From: Pseudomonadota bacterium
Lineage (GTDB): Bacteria > Myxococcota_A > Polyangia > Haliangiales > Haliangiaceae
Assembly (NCBI GenBank): GCA_023428295.1
Contig: JAEYYV010000074.1
Span: 1 to 64,000, forward strand
DNA length: 64,000 nucleotides
Direction: 5' to 3'
The position numbers and the translations under genes were made by a program. Below the pieces are notes generated by a model. It was not told the DNA's origin, did no database searches, and saw only the letters and a program-made list of their open reading frames with translations. Every line of letters begins with the position of its first letter. Positions within the stretch are counted from its first letter, which is position 1. Shown piece after piece: positions 1-7,770 of this stretch.

Positions 1-2
1 AG

Positions 3-308
3 CTCACGGTCGCGTGCGCGGACGCGCTCCTCGGACGATGGGCGTTCTCGGTCGTCGTGGGCCAGCGCGCGCACAAGCCGCACAAGCCAGATCCGGCGGC
101 GCTCGCGGACGTCATCGAGCAGCTCGCGATCGAACCGAGCCAGTGCGTGATGATCGGCGACTCGGAAGTGGACATCGCGGTCGCACGCGCGGCTGGCGTG
201 CCGAGCATCGCCGTGACATGGGGGCTGCGTCCGCTCGACGTTCTCGTCGCTGCGAAGCCTGACTACATCGTGGACACGCCGCGAAGTCTCCGCGCGCTGT
301 TCGAGTGA
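3..308 (+). CDS. HAD-family hydrolase (phosphoglycolate phosphatase-like), C-terminal part
   Basis: The frame is open from the left edge to a TGA at 306-308, leaving 101 residues of a protein whose start lies outside the window. KPHKPDP (fragment residues 25-31) carries the conserved motif III lysine. GDSEVD (52-57) followed by IAVARAAG is motif IV, whose acids bind Mg2+. This pairing is typical of Gph-type HAD phosphatases acting on small phosphoesters. The nucleophile Asp motif and cap domain are off the edge, so the substrate cannot be judged. The next gene begins 12 bases downstream on the same strand. Confidence 0.8.
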   Translation, partial: LTVACADALLGRWAFSVVVGQRAHKPHKPDPAALADVIEQLAIEPSQCVMIGDSEVDIAVARAAGVPSIAVTWGLRPLDVLVAAKPDYIVDTPRSLRALFE

Positions 309-320
309 TACGCTGGCCTC

Positions 321-1103
321 ATGCCGATCACGCAGGATCCAGCTCGTCTCGCCGCCGTGGCGGGTGCGCTGGGAGAGGCGTCGCGCGCGATGAACGCGGG
401 CGAGCGCGTTCGCTTGCCAGTCTTGAAGAGCGCGGATGCAGCCGGCATCAACGTGGCGATGATGGCCGAGTTCGACGACTCGATCGCCGAGCGCACCGCG
501 AACATCGCGAAGGAAGGCCTCGTCCTCGCGTGCGCCAAGGGCTGCAACTCGTGCTGCGTCGCGCCGCTCGTGGTCAGCGAGTCCGAGGCGGTGCTCGTAG
601 CGGAGTGGCTGTCGCTGCCCGAGAACGCGCAGATCAAGGCGCAGTTCATCGAGAAGCTCCCGCAGTGGAAGCGCATCGTCGCCGAGGACGGCGTCGGCGT
701 CGCGGTGTCGAAGCACAACCCCAATCCCGACGAGCGCCGCACGGCCGCGATCGCGTACACGCGCAAGGGCGCGATGTGCGCGTTCAACCATGACGGCGCC
801 TGCTCGATCTATCCGGCGCGCCCGGCGCGCTGCCGCATGGCTCACGCGCTCGTCGACAACTCCCACTGCGGTCAGTGGGGCGACGGCCAGATCAACTACT
901 ACATGCACGACCGCACGCAGATCACGTTCGAGGAGCAGGAGGACATCCGCCAGGCGATGCACTTCGCGATGCGCCAGAACGCCGACTTCGAGCTCCTCTG
1001 CGCAGCCGTGGATCGCCTGCTCGGCGTGACCGCGTCGGTCGGACGCAACGAGCCGTGCCCGTGCGGCTCGGGCCAGAAGTACAAGCGCTGCTGCGGCATG
1101 TAG
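321..1103 (+). CDS. YkgJ-type cysteine-cluster protein with C-terminal SEC-C motif
   Basis: This 260-residue protein has two metal-binding regions. A central Cys cluster (CAKGCNSCC near residue 70-79, then a second group around GACSIYPARPARCR) matches the zinc/iron-chelating YkgJ family (CxxxCxxCC...C...YxxRPxxCR). The last 20 residues form a SEC-C zinc motif (CPCGSGQKYKRCCG), the element that ends SecA and many small metal-binding proteins. Family members are implicated in metal handling or metalloenzyme maturation, but the exact role is unknown. ATG at 321 is the first start after the upstream stop. It probably forms an operon with the following split-barrel genes. Confidence 0.8.
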   Translation: MPITQDPARLAAVAGALGEASRAMNAGERVRLPVLKSADAAGINVAMMAEFDDSIAERTANIAKEGLVLACAKGCNSCCVAPLVVSESEAVLVAEWLSLPENAQIKAQFIEKLPQWKRIVAEDGVGVAVSKHNPNPDERRTAAIAYTRKGAMCAFNHDGACSIYPARPARCRMAHALVDNSHCGQWGDGQINYYMHDRTQITFEEQEDIRQAMHFAMRQNADFELLCAAVDRLLGVTASVGRNEPCPCGSGQKYKRCCGM

Positions 1104-1131
1104 GTTCTCGCTCGTCGTAGGATGCCGGCGC

Positions 1132-1599
1132 ATGCCCGTTAGCCGACCACCGCTGGAGCCCGCGCAGATCGAGTACCTCGAGTCTGCGTCGTCGATCCTC
1201 GTGGGGTCGGCCACCGCAGATCGCGTGCCCGAGGGCGTGCGCGGCGTGGGTGTTCGCGTGCTATCCGGCGATCGCGTGGAGGTACTCGTGCCCGAGGCCA
1301 TCGTCGCGCGCACGCTCGCGAACCTCGGCGAGAACCCGCAGCTCTCGATCACGACCGGCCTCTTGCCGACGTTCAGCACGATCCAGGTCAAGGGCCGCTT
1401 CGTCGGTGTACGCGATGGCGACGTGCGCGATCACGCGCTCGCCCTCGCGTTTCAGCCGCGCTTCGCCGCGGAGTTCGCGTGGGCCGGCGAAGCGATCACG
1501 CGCGTCGCTCGCATCTCGGTGTGGCCGTGCAAGGTGCTCGAGCTCGCGATCGAGAACATCTTCACGGAAGCGCCCGCTCCGACGGAGTTCCCGCGGTGA
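1132..1599 (+). CDS. Pyridoxamine 5'-phosphate oxidase-like split-barrel protein
   Basis: A 155-residue single-domain protein with the alternating strand pattern of the FMN-binding split barrel: SILVGSATADRVPEG, GVGVRVLSGDRVEVLVP, NPQLSITTGLL, then TIQVKGRFVGV. Family members bind FMN, F420 or haem and reduce small molecules; the ligand cannot be assigned here. The stop TGA overlaps the GTG start of the next gene (GTGA at 1596-1599), which itself begins with a related split-barrel domain. The two proteins are likely made together and may act in one pathway or pair up. Confidence 0.7.
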   Translation: MPVSRPPLEPAQIEYLESASSILVGSATADRVPEGVRGVGVRVLSGDRVEVLVPEAIVARTLANLGENPQLSITTGLLPTFSTIQVKGRFVGVRDGDVRDHALALAFQPRFAAEFAWAGEAITRVARISVWPCKVLELAIENIFTEAPAPTEFPR

Positions 1600-2945
1600 G
1601 CCTCTCGCTTCACGATATCGATCGCTGCTTCATGCGCGTGCTCCCCGGCGTGATCGCCACGTGCGATCGCTCGGGCACGCCGAACGTCAACTACGTCACG
1701 CAGATCCAGATCGTCGACGATCGGCACATCGCGCTGTCCTATCAGTTCCCCACCAAGACGCGCCTGAACCTCGAGGAGAATCCACGCGCATCGCTCGAGG
1801 TCTACGATCCGCTGACGCTCGACGCGTATCGCCTCGAGCTGCGCCTCGCTCGCATCGAGACGAGCGGGCCGATGTTCGATCTGCTCGCGATGCGGATCGA
1901 AGCGGTCGCGTCGTACACCGGTCTCGCGAACGTGTTCCGCTTGCGCGCCGCGTACGTGTGCGAGGTGCTCGGCATCGAGCGCCGCGCGGGCTTCTTGCAG
2001 CAAGAGCTCGGTGCGCCGACGGAGCGCGAGGCGATCAACGAGTCGCGTGGGCTGCGCATGGTGTCCGATCGCATCAGCCGCGCGCGCGATCTCGACGAGC
2101 TGCTCACCGGAACGCTCGCAGCGCTCGACGAGGTGTTCGGCTTCACGAACAGCGCGATCCTCGTCCCCGAGGATGATGGTCGCCTCGTCACGATCGCGAG
2201 CCACGGGTACGGGGCCACGTCGATCGGCGCCGAGGTCCGCGTCGGGGAGGGCCTGATCGGCGTGGTCGCCAAGACGCGGACGCTGCTCCGCATCCTCGGC
2301 CTCGATACGAACCTCACGTACAGCCGGCAGGTGCGCGCGGAGATGGAGCGGCGCGACGCCCGCGACAAGATCACCGCGGAGATTCCGCTGCCGGGCCTCC
2401 CCGACGCGCGGAGCCAGATGGCGATTCCGCTCGTCGTCCAGGAGCGTCTGCTCGGCGTGATCGCGCTCGAGGCGCGCGACATCGTCACGTTCTCGCAGTG
2501 GCACGAGCCGTTCTTGCAGGTGCTCGCGAATCAGATCGCTAGCGCGATGACGCTGCTCGAGGACACGGACGACGAAGACGACGAGGTGCCCGCGTCCATT
2601 GCGCCCGCGAAAGGACCGTCGCGCTCGCTCGTCTACTTCAAGAACGACGACTGCGTGTTCGTCGACGACGAGTACCTGATTCGCAACGTGCCGGCCAAGA
2701 TCCTGTGGAAGCTGCTCCGCGAGTGGAAGGCGGACGGCCGCACGGAGTTCTCCAATCGCGAGCTTCGCCTCGATCCGACGCTCGGCCTGCCCGCGATCAA
2801 GGACAACCTCGAGAGCCGCTTGATCCTCTTGCGCAAGCGCCTCGAACAGAAGTGTCCCGAGATCCGCGTCGTGTCGACCAAGCGCGGCCGCTTCGCCCTG
2901 GAGGTGAACTGCGAGCTCGAGCTCGTCGAGCGCGACACCGGCTAA
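1596..2945 (+). CDS. Split-barrel (PNPOx-like) + GAF + winged-helix-like fusion protein
   Basis: The start chosen is GTG 1596, overlapping the previous stop by four bases; it gives 449 residues. Residues 1 to about 135 form an FMN split-barrel domain (VIATCDRSGTPNVNYVTQI, LNLEENPRASLEVYDP). Residues about 155-320 look like a GAF domain (RDLDELLTGTLAALDEVFG, AEVRVGEGLIGVVA, MAIPLVVQERLLGVIALEA). After an acidic linker (DDEDDE) the last ~105 residues (VYFKNDDCVFVDDEYLIRN, AILWKLLREW, GLPAIKDNLESRL) resemble the winged-helix half of OmpR-like regulators. Inference: a cytoplasmic redox/ligand sensor with a transcription-factor-like output. The C-terminal call is by pattern only. Confidence 0.65.
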   Translation: MSLSLHDIDRCFMRVLPGVIATCDRSGTPNVNYVTQIQIVDDRHIALSYQFPTKTRLNLEENPRASLEVYDPLTLDAYRLELRLARIETSGPMFDLLAMRIEAVASYTGLANVFRLRAAYVCEVLGIERRAGFLQQELGAPTEREAINESRGLRMVSDRISRARDLDELLTGTLAALDEVFGFTNSAILVPEDDGRLVTIASHGYGATSIGAEVRVGEGLIGVVAKTRTLLRILGLDTNLTYSRQVRAEMERRDARDKITAEIPLPGLPDARSQMAIPLVVQERLLGVIALEARDIVTFSQWHEPFLQVLANQIASAMTLLEDTDDEDDEVPASIAPAKGPSRSLVYFKNDDCVFVDDEYLIRNVPAKILWKLLREWKADGRTEFSNRELRLDPTLGLPAIKDNLESRLILLRKRLEQKCPEIRVVSTKRGRFALEVNCELELVERDTG

Positions 2946-2960
2946 CCGCGGCTAGCCGGG

Positions 2961-4682
2961 CTAGTAGACGGGGCTCGGCTCGAACCTCACCTCGCCGAGA
3001 TCGTCCTTGTCGGCGCAGCACGCCGCCTCGATGCGACGCCAGTACTTCTCGCCACTCAGGCCGGTGAGGCCCACGATATCGAGCGACCAGCGCGGCACGT
3101 TCTCGAACGTGAAGGCACCCTCGGCGTCGCTGTACGTCGTCCACACCGGCAAGCCCGGCGGGCACTCGCTCGCGTACGGATCGCCGCACATCGCGAGCTC
3201 GACCTTCCCCGCGCCGCGAATCTGCCCGCGGATCGATCGCGCGGCGACGGGGTCCGGCGGCACGAGCGTCGGGCCCGCGCCGGTGACCGCGATCGCGCGC
3301 ACGCTCTCCGTGATGCCGGGGATGCTGCCACGCGGATATACGGTCCGCTTCCCACCGCGCTCGATGACGCTCACACCATCGACGAGATCGATCCAGATCC
3401 GTCCCGCGCCGTCGATCGCTACGCCCGCCGACAACCCGCGACGTGCAATGGGCATGGGCATGGGCATCGTCGTCGGTTTCGTCTCTGTCGGGCCCTGAAC
3501 CAGCGCGTTCGCGCGCGGCTGGATCGCGGTGACAACGCCAGCCGCGTCGACGAACGGGCGCGCGTCGAGCGTCTTGTCGGTCAGCGCGATCGTGTCGCCA
3601 CCGAGTTGCACGATGGCTGTCGACATCCCCCCATGAAGCGCCGCTTCGACGTCGTAGGTCGCCCACACGCGCCCATCCGCGCCGCGAACGATGCTCTCGA
3701 CGCGAGGACGCGTCGCGCTGTACGGGAGAGGCGACGTGCGCCACGCCTTGTCGAGGACGTATATGTGATCGCCCGAGTCTCGCGACGAGACGCGCGCGTA
3801 CAGGTGCCCGTCTCGATCGACGACGAGCTCCTTGGTCTTGTCATCCGGCGCGCCGATGTTCGCCGGCACGATCGTCCACCTCTTCCGATCGAAGCGCCCG
3901 AGCAGATCGTGCGCTGGATCGTAATAGCGATCTTGGAGCACCCACAGATCACCGTTCGGCGCTGCCGAGCAGATGTCCGAAGGAAGCTTCGGCTTGTAGT
4001 CCGCCGTCGTGGTTCCGTCCCAGTACGCGATGTGCCAGATGCTGCACGCCCACATCGTCCCGTCGGGCAGGACGTCCATCGAGTCGACATCGGTCGCGAT
4101 CACGCGAAAGCCACGGTCGTCGAGGCGCACGACGCTGCGGTTCGCGAGGAAGTACGCCGCACCGGGCGTCGTCACCGGTGGTGGCAAAGACAGCTCGACG
4201 ATCGACGGTGTCGGCGCGCTCGGCAGAGCGGGGAGCTTCAGGGCGGCCAGCTTCGCGTCGAGCCGCTTCTTGTCCGCGATCGCGGCGTCGGTGTTCTCGC
4301 GATAGGTCCAGCGGTGATTCTCGGTGGGCGTCGTCCATTGCCTCGCGAGCGTCTTCGGGAGCGCTGTCCACGCGAGCTCTCGCTCGTCGAGATATCGCCG
4401 CAAGAGCGTGGCGAGCTCGTCACCCAGCTTGCGCTCCTCGATCGCTAGGCGCGTGCGCATGTTCTTCCACGGCACGAGCAGGCGTTCGGTCGCGAGCGTC
4501 GCGAGATCGTCGGCATCCGTCATGCGCATGCTCTCGTCGCGCAGGATCTCCGCTTCGCGCGCGAGGCAGTCACGCTCGACGACGCGGAAGTCTTGCAGCG
4601 CCGCTCGATCCGTCTCCGACAGCGTGCGCGGACATCCGGCGAGCCCACCAAGCACGGTGACGATGATGACGAGTGCCTTCAC
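2961..4682 (-). CDS. Lipoprotein with beta-propeller-like repeats and C-terminal beta-sandwich
   Basis: Start is GTG 4682, forming a GTGA overlap with the upstream esterase stop; 573 residues. VKALVIIVTVLGGLAGC is a lipoprotein signal with lipobox LAGC (Cys17). Residues about 25-140 are charged and helical. From about 150 to 480 come repeated blade-like segments (DGTMWACSIWHIAYWDG, NGDLWVLQDRYYD, DGHLYARVSS, DGRVWATYDV, AGRIWIDLVDGVSV), as in two-component-regulator propellers. The end (IRGQIRGAG, EGAFTFENVPR) looks like a carboxypeptidase-regulatory beta-sandwich. Function unknown; probably envelope-anchored. No family name is recognised. Confidence 0.6.
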   Translation of the reverse strand: MKALVIIVTVLGGLAGCPRTLSETDRAALQDFRVVERDCLAREAEILRDESMRMTDADDLATLATERLLVPWKNMRTRLAIEERKLGDELATLLRRYLDERELAWTALPKTLARQWTTPTENHRWTYRENTDAAIADKKRLDAKLAALKLPALPSAPTPSIVELSLPPPVTTPGAAYFLANRSVVRLDDRGFRVIATDVDSMDVLPDGTMWACSIWHIAYWDGTTTADYKPKLPSDICSAAPNGDLWVLQDRYYDPAHDLLGRFDRKRWTIVPANIGAPDDKTKELVVDRDGHLYARVSSRDSGDHIYVLDKAWRTSPLPYSATRPRVESIVRGADGRVWATYDVEAALHGGMSTAIVQLGGDTIALTDKTLDARPFVDAAGVVTAIQPRANALVQGPTETKPTTMPMPMPIARRGLSAGVAIDGAGRIWIDLVDGVSVIERGGKRTVYPRGSIPGITESVRAIAVTGAGPTLVPPDPVAARSIRGQIRGAGKVELAMCGDPYASECPPGLPVWTTYSDAEGAFTFENVPRWSLDIVGLTGLSGEKYWRRIEAACCADKDDLGEVRFEPSPVY

Positions 4683-5626
4683 TTCGGATGCGCTTGGAAG
4701 AAGGCGAGCACTTCCTCGCCCCAGATGAATGCATTCGGAAGGACACATGGGATCGCATACTGTTGCGCGTACGGGTCGGTGGTGCTGCCCGGGATGCAGT
4801 GCCCGCGCGCCGAGCCAAACGGCCCGTTGCTGACCGTCTCGTATGCGTGATCGAACGTCTCGATCACCGCGTCACCAGTCCAGCGATCGTGGCGATACTG
4901 CGCGTCGCTCGCGATGGTCACCGGGCCAGTCGCGCCGTAGAACGCGATCGCCGCGTCGCGGATCTGCGTCAGCGAGCCATAGCCAACGGAGGCGTCGGTG
5001 CGTCCCATGAGGAACAGGATCGGCGTCTTGCGCGACGGCGTGCGTCCGTTCGCGAAGCACGTGACCTCGCCGAAGTTCGTGCCGTTGCCGCCGCCGCTCG
5101 GCGCCACCGAGGCGAACAGATCCGCGTGATCGCAGAGCAAGCGCCACGTCACGAACGAGCCGCGCGAGAAACCCGTCACGTGGATCTTCGCCGGATCGAC
5201 GCGATACACGTCGCGCACGATCTGGACGATCGCGACGAGCGCAGCGTCCTGCTCGGAGCGCCACGTGGATCCCGGATAGCCATCGCCAAACGGCGGTCCC
5301 GTCGGCGCCACCACGATGTATCCCGCGGCCGCGCCGAGATCGCGCATGCGGAGATGCGCGTCCATCAAGACGCCGGTGCCGGTGTCGCCATGCAGTACGA
5401 GGATGAGCCCGCAACCGGGCGCTCGACACGCGTCGGGGATCCGCGCGTCGACGCGGAGTCCGTCGCACGTGTAGACGTGATCGCCCGGCGTGACATCGTC
5501 GATGCAGCCGCTCGCGATGGGCGGTGGCGCGTCGATCGCGGGAGGTGCTCCATCGATCACCGGCGTCCCGGTCTCGAGGTCGCTGCTGCACGCAGCAGCG
5601 AGCACAGCCACGACGAGCCAGCGCAC
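4679..5626 (-). CDS. Esterase of the PHB-depolymerase/LpqC type, lipoprotein
   Basis: A 315-residue secreted hydrolase. The N-terminus MRWLVVAVLAAAC is a lipoprotein signal with lipobox AAAC, followed by a Pro/Ala-rich tether. GLILVLHGDTGTG is the oxyanion region. GFSRGS (GxSxG) supplies the nucleophile Ser, and FLMGRTDASVGY plus a late His (ARGHC) are the likely Asp and His of the triad. This is the pattern of LpqC/feruloyl-esterase/polyhydroxybutyrate-depolymerase enzymes, which cleave extracellular esters. Its stop overlaps the start of the propeller lipoprotein, so both are probably exported to the same compartment. Substrate unknown. Confidence 0.75.
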   Translation of the reverse strand: MRWLVVAVLAAACSSDLETGTPVIDGAPPAIDAPPPIASGCIDDVTPGDHVYTCDGLRVDARIPDACRAPGCGLILVLHGDTGTGVLMDAHLRMRDLGAAAGYIVVAPTGPPFGDGYPGSTWRSEQDAALVAIVQIVRDVYRVDPAKIHVTGFSRGSFVTWRLLCDHADLFASVAPSGGGNGTNFGEVTCFANGRTPSRKTPILFLMGRTDASVGYGSLTQIRDAAIAFYGATGPVTIASDAQYRHDRWTGDAVIETFDHAYETVSNGPFGSARGHCIPGSTTDPYAQQYAIPCVLPNAFIWGEEVLAFFQAHPK

Positions 5627-5644
5627 GTGGCGAGGATACGCCGT

Positions 5645-5854
5645 TTAGCGCTGCATCATCATCATCATCATCGGCAGCATCTGCGACGACGCGCTCGACT
5701 TCTCGATCTGCGCCTTGCCGAGCGCTTCGATGTCGCTCTTGAGGCGCGTCATCGCGTTCACGATCTCGGTGTTGTCCTGGCGGGCGGTCACACGCTTGGC
5801 TCCGCCGGTCACGTCGCTCAGGTGGCAGGGATGGATGGACAGAAGGGTACGCAT
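5645..5854 (-). CDS. Small protein of unknown function ending in a Met run
   Basis: A possible 69-residue protein starting at ATG 5854 (MRTLLSIHPCHLSDVTGG). The middle (NAMTRLKSDIEALGKAQIEK) is a plausible amphipathic helix. The end contains six consecutive methionines encoded by a CAT-triplet run on the plus strand (5655-5672). No family is recognised. The frame also opens upstream to 5938, with less plausible composition. It could be a real small protein or chance coding in a short-tandem-repeat stretch. Confidence 0.3.
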   Translation of the reverse strand: MRTLLSIHPCHLSDVTGGAKRVTARQDNTEIVNAMTRLKSDIEALGKAQIEKSSASSQMLPMMMMMMQR

Positions 5855-5978
5855 GGTGCCTCGACGTACTCCACGTCCCGTACCAGCTCGAAGGCGACGT
5901 AACTCGCGGAAAGGACGGGTGGAAACCACGGTAGCCACTGTCTATTACAGCGCTACAGGTGTGATCTCGGGTTGTCGA

Positions 5979-7760
5979 TCAGTCGAGCAACTTCAAGAAG
6001 TCGACCGCGGGGATCGTGTCCGTGACCCCGACGGCGGGCGGGGCATACGGCACATAGGTCCGGTCCGTCCACACGAGCCACACGAGCGAGGGATCGTCGA
6101 GCGGGATCGCGAAGCGCGCGAGGATCACGAGCGGGCGGCCGGCAGAGGTCTCCTCGATCTCGAACGTGATGTTCGGCGCGGGGTACGTCTGGCCGCTCGC
6201 GAACGGGCGCGCCTTCGGGTCGCGCATCATCTGATCGATCTCGAAGCGAAGCAGGCCATCTCGCGGCGCGATGCGGAGCGTGCGGTCGTCGGTGCGGGTC
6301 ACGCGGATCTCGGTCGTCGCGGTGGCGAACCACACGAGGTGTGCGGGATGCGGCTGACCGCGTGATGCGCGCATGATCTGGATGTAGCCGGCGAGCGCAT
6401 CGGACGGCGGGTTCACCGCGATCACGGTCTTGCCGGTGATGCTCGCGTCGCGTGGAATGCCGGCGTCACCGCGATCGAGCACCTTGCCGACCGCGACCAT
6501 GGAGCGCGAGCGCATCGCGAGCAGGGGCGGCGAGAGCACGAGGTTCACGAGTACGAGCGCGATGGCGAGCACCATGCCGCCGATGCGTCGCAGCTTGCCG
6601 TCACCGAGGAGCTCGCGCTGTTCGAGCGCGGCTGCGAGGAGCTGCGCGACGAGGCCCATCGCGCCGATCGACACGAACCCGAGAAGACGATCCGCGGGGA
6701 ACGTGCTCGCGATCGGGATCGCCGCGAGCACCATGCCCGTGCCCCAGAACCGCGCGACGCGATCACGATAGAGGATGCGTGCGAAGCCGAGCGCCATCCC
6801 GCCGAGACCGAGGAGCGCACCGACGAGCATCGGTCCCTGCACACCGATCACCGCGTAGAACGACGCGAAGTCCGACCACGGCAAGGCGAGCGCGGACAGC
6901 ACGAGGAACGGCACGCGCCCGCAGGCCGCGACGCCAAACGCCGCCGGATCGTGGCCCGGATCGAGGTACACGCCCGAGCCCGTCACCCCGTAGCCGAGCT
7001 TGGCGTAGACGATGCGCCACACGACGACGATGACGATGTACGGCGCGAGTGCGAGCGCGCGCTCTCTCCACGTCCCCTTGTCGAGCCACAGCGCGTGCGC
7101 CGCGAGATACGCACACAGCGCGATCGCCGACTCGCCCGCGAGCAGTGACACCGCGAACACGAGCGGGCCGAGCCACCGGCCGCGCGTCCAACCGTCGCGT
7201 CGCCAGCGATCGTGAGCGAGCAGGGCAGGGAGCGCGATCGCGAGCGCGACGAGCGAGTTACGGTTCGCGATCCAACCGACGACAGGCCCGCGCGCGTCGT
7301 CGAAGGCGAACAGGGCGAGTGCGAGCACGGCGATCCATCGCGCCGCCATGAAGCGCCGGAACACGAGCCACACGAGCGCGAGCACGAGCGCGTGCCACAC
7401 CAGGTTGTGCGCGAGCTGCGCGGGCGCGCTATCGGGCCACAGCGCGTGATCGAGTGCGTGCGTCGCCGACGACACCGGACGCAGGAACGCGAGCCGCAGG
7501 TTCGGATCGGTCCACCACGGGAACATCCCGGCATCGATGATCGCCCGCGTCGTCGCGGCATCGCCGTTCGCGAACACGAACAGATCGAACGGACGCGCCG
7601 CGAGACCGGGGACGCCCGGATCGTCCTTCACGAGCAATCGATGCAGGTGATCGTCGGCGGTGAAGTCCGCGGTGAGCGCGGGCGCGGCGAGCGCCATGCC
7701 GACGACAAAGACGATCAGCGGTGCCCATCGGGCACTCAGCAGCCGCTGGACGCGTCCCAC
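5979..7760 (-). CDS. Polytopic membrane protein, GT-C glycosyltransferase-like
   Basis: A 593-residue integral membrane protein with roughly ten hydrophobic helices in residues 10-430 and a soluble C-terminal ~160 residues. The first loop after TM1 has acidic residues (LTADFTADDHLHR), as in GT-C enzymes where acids after the first helix act at the active site. LRPVSSATHALDHALWP and HNLVWHALVLALVW follow the layout of such membrane transferases. It starts with GTG 7760, ten bases after the stop of the CrtC/polyprenyl-synthase fusion on the same strand. Inference: it may use a polyprenyl-linked donor, which would fit that neighbour. Substrate unknown. Confidence 0.5.
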   Translation of the reverse strand: MGRVQRLLSARWAPLIVFVVGMALAAPALTADFTADDHLHRLLVKDDPGVPGLAARPFDLFVFANGDAATTRAIIDAGMFPWWTDPNLRLAFLRPVSSATHALDHALWPDSAPAQLAHNLVWHALVLALVWLVFRRFMAARWIAVLALALFAFDDARGPVVGWIANRNSLVALAIALPALLAHDRWRRDGWTRGRWLGPLVFAVSLLAGESAIALCAYLAAHALWLDKGTWRERALALAPYIVIVVVWRIVYAKLGYGVTGSGVYLDPGHDPAAFGVAACGRVPFLVLSALALPWSDFASFYAVIGVQGPMLVGALLGLGGMALGFARILYRDRVARFWGTGMVLAAIPIASTFPADRLLGFVSIGAMGLVAQLLAAALEQRELLGDGKLRRIGGMVLAIALVLVNLVLSPPLLAMRSRSMVAVGKVLDRGDAGIPRDASITGKTVIAVNPPSDALAGYIQIMRASRGQPHPAHLVWFATATTEIRVTRTDDRTLRIAPRDGLLRFEIDQMMRDPKARPFASGQTYPAPNITFEIEETSAGRPLVILARFAIPLDDPSLVWLVWTDRTYVPYAPPAVGVTDTIPAVDFLKLLD

Positions 7761-7770
7761 GGAGGAGAGT

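Noticed and set aside
5655..5672. CAT-triplet run encoding six Met
   Set aside because: Treated as a short tandem repeat within a doubtful small gene, not as evidence of a metal-binding protein.
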